From Polyangia bacterium (GTDB lineage Bacteria > Myxococcota_A > Polyangia > Nannocystales > Nannocystaceae): a stretch of 64,000 bases of DNA. The stretch lies in the NCBI GenBank assembly GCA_030424595.1, contig JAUHWG010000024.1, positions 62,001-126,000 of the forward strand, written 5' to 3'. The number at the start of each line of letters is the position of its first letter. Positions within the stretch are counted from its first letter, which is position 1. This document shows positions 58,730 through 64,000 of the stretch, piece by piece. The notes under the pieces were generated by a model that was given only the letters and a program-made list of their open reading frames with translations, was not told the origin of the DNA and ran no database searches. Position numbers and translations under genes: made by a program.

Positions 58730-60160
58730 TCAGGAGGTGGAGGCGACCGCGGCCTCGACAGCGCGCGAATCCTTGGGGATCGCCGCGGTGAGGACCTCCG
58801 GATCGCCCTCTGTGCACAGGACGTCGTCCTCGATCCGGATCCCGCGGACGTCAGCGAACGCGGCGAGGCGCTCACGGTTGAGGGTCTTGTCCCGATCAAA
58901 GGGTCCGCAGAGCCGCTCGTCGGCGAGGATCCCCGGGACCAGGTAGAGACCAGGCTCGATCGTCACCACCATCCCCGCCTGGAGATCCCGATCGAGGCGG
59001 AGGTAGCAGAGGCCAAATTGCTCGCTCCTGGCCCGCCCCGGGGCGTATCCGGCCCGGTCGCCGAGATCCTCCATGTCGTGCACGTCGAGGCCCAGGAGGT
59101 GTCCGAGGCCGTGAGGGAAGAAGAGAGCGTGAGCCCCGCGCTCGACCAAGCTGTCTGGATCACCGCGGAGGATCCCGACGTCGACGAGGCCCTGGGCCAG
59201 GATTCGGCAGGAGAGGAGGTGGAGCTCGCGGTAGCGCACGCCCGGGCGAAGCGCGGCGATCGCAGCCTCTTGGGCGGCGAGAACGATGTCGTAGAGATCT
59301 CGCTGGGTCGCGCTGAAGCGCCCGGAGACAGGCCACGTCCGGGTCACGTCGGAGGCCCAGCCCTGATGCTCCGCCCCCGCGTCGCAGAGGAGGAGATCTC
59401 CCTCGGCGAGGGTATTAAAGTAGGTGGTGTTGTGGAGCACCTCGCCGTGGACGCTGACGATCGAGTTGTAGGCGGGCTCCATCCCGCGCAGCGCCATCGC
59501 CCCGTCGATCGCCGCGAGCACCTGCTGCTCGGTGATCCCCGGGCGGGTCGCGGCCATCCCGGCGAGGTGAGCGTCGTAGGTGCCCGTGGCGGCGGTGCGG
59601 AGGAGCTCCAGGGCGCCAGCGTCGTGGACCATCCGGAGCTGGATCATCGCCTCGGCGAGCGCCGCGTCGGCCTCGCCTAGCGGCGCCGGGCCAGCGTCCG
59701 CCGGATCATGCAGGCCCCAGGGACGGCTGAGCAGCGCCGCCTGGCGGACGCGGGTCGAAAAACCGATCGCCGGGAGCGTCCCGATCGCAGCGCCGCCGCC
59801 GAGCTCCTCGATCGTCGCCGCGAGCTCGTGCAGGGGACGGATCGCGTCGACGCCGAGGGCCGCCTGAAGCTCCGCGTCGCTCGGGGTCTCGCCGTGCCAG
59901 AGCGCGTCGTCGTCGGCCTTCGGGGTCATAAAGAGCTCCCAGCGCCCGCCGCGGCCGAGCAGCGCAGCGTCCGCTAGGTGAGCGCCGACGAGGTAGAGGA
60001 AGTGCGAATCAGCCCGAAAGCGATAGGTGTTGGCGGCGTAGTTCCGCGGCCGCGAGCGACCCGCGACCACGAGCACCGGCGCGCCCCCGAGCCGCTCGCT
60101 GAGACGACGGCGGCGATCGGCGTAGACAGAGGGGCGCTGCGACGGCAGGGACGATGACAT
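58730..60160 (-). CDS. pepP: Xaa-Pro aminopeptidase (M24 family)
   Basis: The protein is about 476 residues. It has an N-terminal domain (RNYAANTYRFRADSHFLYL, typical of the aminopeptidase P fold) and a pita-bread catalytic domain with the five metal ligands: Asp pair in LLCDAGAEHQGWASDVTRTWP (Asp and Asp twelve residues apart), His in FFPHGLGHLLGLDVHD, Glu in VVTIEPGLYL and Glu in GIRIEDDV. It should cleave a residue before proline in peptides, with manganese as cofactor. The start at ATG 60160 was chosen because an upstream frame reaching 60259 overlaps the divergent gene start and reads as Arg-rich leader. Only 74 bases separate it from the next, plus-strand gene. Confidence 0.92.
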   Translation of the reverse strand: MSSSLPSQRPSVYADRRRRLSERLGGAPVLVVAGRSRPRNYAANTYRFRADSHFLYLVGAHLADAALLGRGGRWELFMTPKADDDALWHGETPSDAELQAALGVDAIRPLHELAATIEELGGGAAIGTLPAIGFSTRVRQAALLSRPWGLHDPADAGPAPLGEADAALAEAMIQLRMVHDAGALELLRTAATGTYDAHLAGMAATRPGITEQQVLAAIDGAMALRGMEPAYNSIVSVHGEVLHNTTYFNTLAEGDLLLCDAGAEHQGWASDVTRTWPVSGRFSATQRDLYDIVLAAQEAAIAALRPGVRYRELHLLSCRILAQGLVDVGILRGDPDSLVERGAHALFFPHGLGHLLGLDVHDMEDLGDRAGYAPGRARSEQFGLCYLRLDRDLQAGMVVTIEPGLYLVPGILADERLCGPFDRDKTLNRERLAAFADVRGIRIEDDVLCTEGDPEVLTAAIPKDSRAVEAAVASTS

Positions 60161-60234
60161 CGCCGACTTTGTACCGCCCTCCTCCGGGGCCAGGCAATCC
60201 GCCCTGGTATCGTCGCGAGAGCGCAGACCCTGCC

Positions 60235-63200
60235 ATGGCGAAGTCAAAGCCGCAGCCACTGCTCGAGGAGCTCCGCCGTCGCTTGGTGCTCTTGGACCGT
60301 CTCCGCGGCCGGCAGCTCCGCTGCGCCGAGGGCGTGGCGATCGTCGACATCGTCTTCACCGAGGTCGACGGCGTGGGCGGGGCGGACTCCGACGACGGCC
60401 CGTCCCTGCGCGCGCCGAAGCTGCTCGACCCCCAGGGGCTCTACGAGGCCTGCGCCCGCGGCTGGCCCTCGGCGGCGACCCTCGCCGCGACCGTCGAGCT
60501 GGTCACACCGCCGCTTGTCCTCCGCCCCTCGATCCTCGCGACGATGCAGCGCGACCTCCGGGCCCTCAGCAAACAACAACGGCTCGCGGCGACCCTCCGC
60601 GAGGCGCCCCGCCTCTTCCGCCGCTTCGGCGAGATCGACGAGGCGTGGTTTACGGCCAAGCGCGAGCGCCTGGGGAGCCTCACCGCGGAGCTTCGCCAGC
60701 TCGGCCGCGATGCCGATGGGTCCGGCTCCGAGATCGGCTCCGAGCTCGGCTCCGAGATCGACTCCGGCCTCGACGAGCGCTCGGTCTTTCTCCGGGTTCG
60801 CACCCTCATCGGCGCGCTCCGAGGCGAGGCGGCCATGGCCGCGATCGACAGCGCCTGCGCCCGCCTGCGCGACGACAGCCACAACCGCCGCCGCCTCGCG
60901 AGGCGACGCCTCGCGGCCCTCATGAGCGGGCTGCGACAAGACCCCAACGCGGACCCGGGCCCCAACCGTGCCCGGGCGGCTCGCAAAGGGAGCCCGTCGA
61001 CATCGGTCGCAGGCGACGGAAGAGGAGCTGTCGTCGTCGCCGCCGCGCTCCGCGAGTGTCGCGAGGTCGCCAAGGTGCCCGGTCGACGCCGTCGTCGCCT
61101 CCTAGAGCACATCGTCGGCCGTCTCCTGGAGCTCCCGCCTCCGAGCGAGCGGACGATGCGAGCCGGCGATCACCAGCCGAGCCTCGCCAGCGCCGCTGAG
61201 GAGATCGGCGAGCGGCTCATCGCCGCGATCGAGCCGAGCGGCGGCGCGGCGATGATGGACCTGGCTCGCCGCTTCTTCGCGCTCTACGGCCTCACGTTCT
61301 CACCGCTGGCGCGACGCGGGAGTCCCCCGGAGCCCCTGACCCCGACCGCGATCCGACGGGCGCTGCGGGACTACGCCGCGGCGTCGAGCGCCTACAAGGG
61401 GCTCGACCTGACGATCGATGAGGTGCTCCGGCTCCGCCGCCTGGACCTCGACCGCTACGAGCGGAGCACCGCGGCGATGGTCGCGGGCGGGGTGCCGATC
61501 GCCGCGGTCGAGGCGATCGTCGCCGCCGACGCCCTCGCGGAGTTCGCCAAGCTGCGCTCGCCCGCGGCGGCGACCAGCTACGCAGCGTGGTTTTTGACCC
61601 TCGCCCCCCACTACGCGGCGATGGGCCTCGACGTCCCCTTCTCCGCCGCCCACCTCGAGCGTCTCGCCGCGCCCGCGCGAGGCTCCGGCCGTCGCCGCGA
61701 CCTCGGCGTCCTCGCCCTCTGCCTGATGGCCCACCACCGCGAGGCCGGGGCCGCGGGGGCGAGCACCGCCGTCGCCCGCCTCGACGCGACGCTCGCCCTC
61801 TTCGAGCGGAGACCCGCCGAGGCAGACGCGGTCCTGAGCGAGCTCGCCGCGACCTCGCCGGGCGCAGGCAGGGCGACCTTCCCCGAGTTTACGACCTGGC
61901 TCTGCGGCCATCTCGATCCGACGCAGGCCGCCGCCGTCGAGGCCCAGGTCGATCGATTCGTCCACCTCAGCCGACTCGCCGACCGACCCATCGCCCTCTC
62001 GCGTCGGCTCCGCGCCGACTTTGAGCGCGACGCCGCGCTGCTGCGCGAGCGGGCCCACCTGAGCAGTCTAGGGTCCCTCACCCCGGACCAGGAGACGAGG
62101 CTCCGTCGCCTCGAGGGCTCAGCGGTCGCCGCCGCCGATCCGTCCCGGACCCGCCGCCGCCTCGCGGCCGAGATCGAGGTGCTCCACGGTGAGGCCTACG
62201 AGGTCCAGGTCGACGGCGTCTTCCGCAGGATCGTCAAGGATGTCTGGGACCTGAGCTTCGACGCTCTGACCCCCGCCTGGCGCGACGCGATCCGCTTCTA
62301 CCTCCAGACCCAGCGCAACCACAGCCTCCTGCGGGTGGTCCTCCGCGGCGCCGCGGCCGGAGCCGATGTGCGGCGGATGACGGCCGAGAACCAAGCCTGG
62401 CTCACGGCCGCGCGTGGGCGCCAGATCGACGTCGACGCCTGGCTCGCGCCGCGACACCGCAGCTTGCTCCTCGGCGGGGCGCGCTTCACCTTGGCGGTCG
62501 AGCGCGACCCGGTCGAGGTCCTGCGGATGGGCGTGCCCTTTGACACCTGCCTGTCGATCACCGGGGGCTTCAACGCCGCCTCGACGGTGATCAACGCCGT
62601 CGACGCCAACAAGCAGGTGCTCTACCTCCGCGACCGTCGCAAGCGGATCATCGCCCGCAAGCTGGTCGCGATCTCCGAGCACGACGAGCTCATCGGCTAC
62701 AACCTCTACATCGCCGACCGGGCCCGCGTCCGCGAGATCGAGGGGGCCTTCGCCGAGTTCTGCGGGGAGCTGGCCGAGAGCGCAGGCGTCCCCCTCGGCA
62801 GCCGAGGCGAGCCCGCCCAGCTCCACGAGGGTTTTTGGTACGACGACGGCGTCGAGCCCTTCGTCCGGCCGAGCGGCTCCCTCCCCGATGTGAAGGCCTA
62901 TTGCCTCGCCCTCGGCCTGCCGGCGCCGAAGACCGCGAGCGAGACGCTCCAGCGCGAGGCGAGGCTCTTTCAGGCGATCGCTGAGCGCGACGCCGGCCGG
63001 ATCTCCAGCGCCCTGAGCGACGTCTACTACGACAGCGCGCTGCGCGAGCACGCGGTCCGCTGGCTCCGCTCGAACCTCGAGGCAGACGCCCAGCCGAGGC
63101 AGGTGCGAGACGATCTCCTCCTCCTCACGGAGCTCCTCCGGGACGCGAGCTTGGAGCCCCGCCCCTTCCTCGAGGACGTCGCGAAGAGCGAGCGGTGGCA

Positions 63201-64000
63201 GCCGATGCGCCTGCTCAGCGCGCTGGTCCCCAAGCCGGGCTTTGCTCGGCTCCTGGTCGAGGTCGCCCGCGACCGCCACGACCCCGACGAGCGCTTCGAC
63301 GATCACAGCTTTGTCCACCAGACCCTGAGCCTCTTGCCGCGCTGGTTCGCGGTCGAACCGGTCGCCGAGGCCCTCGCGCTCCTCCCCTTGATCGAGCCCA
63401 TCTGGCGGTGGATCGCCGCCTCCTCGGAGTACTGCGTCGACTGTGTCGAGCGGGCGAGGGCGGAGGTGGAGAGCACCCTCACCGCGAACTACGCCGCCTC
63501 GCCCGATCCCGCGGCCGTGCTGGAGGTGATCGAGGGTCGTCGCTCGTCGCCCACGCTGCGCAGGCTCGGACTCCGGATCGCGGCGACCTACTCGCTCGCT
63601 GGCGACGATCCCCACGCTCACCTCCCCGCCCCCGCGATCAGCCGCCGCCTCGCGCGGCTCGGCAAGCGCGAGCCTGCCCTCCTGGCGGAGCCGCGCTTCA
63701 ACGCCGCGCTGATCCGACAGTCGGCGGGCGACCTACCCCACGGGGTACGCCTCGCGCGACCCGAAGAGTGTGAATTCCCTGGCGAAGCCCTCGGCGCGCG
63801 GGTCGTTGCGCCGGTGTTCTCGCGCCACCTGGAGCCGTGGCTGCACGCGCCCCCCGATGACGAGTGGTCGCCGAGCTCGTGGCAGCCGGGCCCCTGGGAG
63901 CTCTACCTCCGCCGCCGCCTCGATCCAGCGAAGCCGAGCCCCCTGCGGGCCGAGCTCCTCCGCCTGGCGATGCGGAGCGCCCCAGCGGCGAGCCCCGCGA
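60235..64000 (+). CDS. Large unrecognised protein, C-terminus beyond the window
   Basis: The ATG at 60235 opens a frame that stays open to the right edge, giving at least 1255 codons with normal GC-rich third positions. No stop codon is present, so it is easy to overlook. The first 350 residues are Arg/Leu/Ala-rich helices with an inserted GSEIGSELGSEIDSG repeat (about 165-180). Helical segments continue to about 640. Residues about 765-830 form a conserved-looking patch: GVPFDTCLSITGGFNAAS, INAVDANKQVLYLRD, RRKRIIARKLVAI and LIGYNLYI. This pattern has a PcfJ-like flavour but I cannot assign a family. More helical repeats, HEAT-like in spacing, follow. No signal peptide or membrane helix was seen. 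Its neighbour is the divergent aminopeptidase gene. Confidence 0.75.
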   Translation, partial: MAKSKPQPLLEELRRRLVLLDRLRGRQLRCAEGVAIVDIVFTEVDGVGGADSDDGPSLRAPKLLDPQGLYEACARGWPSAATLAATVELVTPPLVLRPSILATMQRDLRALSKQQRLAATLREAPRLFRRFGEIDEAWFTAKRERLGSLTAELRQLGRDADGSGSEIGSELGSEIDSGLDERSVFLRVRTLIGALRGEAAMAAIDSACARLRDDSHNRRRLARRRLAALMSGLRQDPNADPGPNRARAARKGSPSTSVAGDGRGAVVVAAALRECREVAKVPGRRRRRLLEHIVGRLLELPPPSERTMRAGDHQPSLASAAEEIGERLIAAIEPSGGAAMMDLARRFFALYGLTFSPLARRGSPPEPLTPTAIRRALRDYAAASSAYKGLDLTIDEVLRLRRLDLDRYERSTAAMVAGGVPIAAVEAIVAADALAEFAKLRSPAAATSYAAWFLTLAPHYAAMGLDVPFSAAHLERLAAPARGSGRRRDLGVLALCLMAHHREAGAAGASTAVARLDATLALFERRPAEADAVLSELAATSPGAGRATFPEFTTWLCGHLDPTQAAAVEAQVDRFVHLSRLADRPIALSRRLRADFERDAALLRERAHLSSLGSLTPDQETRLRRLEGSAVAAADPSRTRRRLAAEIEVLHGEAYEVQVDGVFRRIVKDVWDLSFDALTPAWRDAIRFYLQTQRNHSLLRVVLRGAAAGADVRRMTAENQAWLTAARGRQIDVDAWLAPRHRSLLLGGARFTLAVERDPVEVLRMGVPFDTCLSITGGFNAASTVINAVDANKQVLYLRDRRKRIIARKLVAISEHDELIGYNLYIADRARVREIEGAFAEFCGELAESAGVPLGSRGEPAQLHEGFWYDDGVEPFVRPSGSLPDVKAYCLALGLPAPKTASETLQREARLFQAIAERDAGRISSALSDVYYDSALREHAVRWLRSNLEADAQPRQVRDDLLLLTELLRDASLEPRPFLEDVAKSERWQPMRLLSALVPKPGFARLLVEVARDRHDPDERFDDHSFVHQTLSLLPRWFAVEPVAEALALLPLIEPIWRWIAASSEYCVDCVERARAEVESTLTANYAASPDPAAVLEVIEGRRSSPTLRRLGLRIAATYSLAGDDPHAHLPAPAISRRLARLGKREPALLAEPRFNAALIRQSAGDLPHGVRLARPEECEFPGEALGARVVAPVFSRHLEPWLHAPPDDEWSPSSWQPGPWELYLRRRLDPAKPSPLRAELLRLAMRSAPAASPA

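Overview
The window is 64 kb of very GC-rich bacterial chromosome. Several features point to a myxobacterium, probably of the Nannocystis/Plesiocystis/Haliangium type: two Ser/Thr kinases fused to tetratricopeptide repeats, many lipoproteins with Asp/Thr/Gly/Ser linkers after the lipobox, an AgmX/PglI-like C-terminal domain, an IgGFc-binding-like surface lipoprotein, and a retron-like reverse transcriptase. No rRNA, convincing tRNA, CRISPR array, transposase or integrase was seen.

Layout. 1-5376 (minus strand): a cut-off Hsp90-type ATPase, a TPR membrane protein, an ABC exporter with a cyclic-nucleotide-binding tail, a short-chain dehydrogenase and an FKBP isomerase. 5937-11886: a surface lipoprotein, a LysR regulator divergent from a cytochrome P450, and a di-heme cytochrome c peroxidase. 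11887-13246: a gene-free block with a perfect 26-bp palindrome, a direct duplication and a 226-bp inverted repeat whose arms each carry a different hairpin. 13247-15377: two paralogous coiled-coil proteins. 15946-21811: a kinase-TPR protein divergent from a fused aldolase/dehydrogenase that carries a collagen-like insert.

22012-39594 is the centre of interest. It is a minus-strand, translationally coupled block read in this order: BRCT/alpha-solenoid protein, 2201-residue beta-propeller/HEAT protein, SWIM zinc-finger/WGR protein, retron-like reverse transcriptase, then after a 194-base repeat-rich gap an Hsp90-like ATPase and a TPR protein. The RT + ARM/HEAT + SWIM core matches what I recall as type XIII in the published retron classification. 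The BRCT and WGR domains usually recognise DNA breaks or modified ends, and the Hsp90/TPR pair looks like a chaperone module. No msr-msd RNA can sit in its usual place, because the RT starts 2 bases after the SWIM stop codon. Candidate structured RNAs lie at 26318-26511 and 39726-39793.

39870-64000: two lipoproteins and a hybrid-type sensor histidine kinase without a receiver; a beta-lysine acetyltransferase-like gene overlapping a histone-deacetylase-fold gene; a VOC protein; MiaE divergent from a FabV-like enoyl reductase; a SET-domain protein; a second kinase-TPR protein; ApbE; a methyltransferase with a long acidic tail; an Ig-like lipoprotein; an Xaa-Pro aminopeptidase; and a large unrecognised ORF running off the right edge. 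Short tandem repeats occur throughout, both in linkers and between genes.
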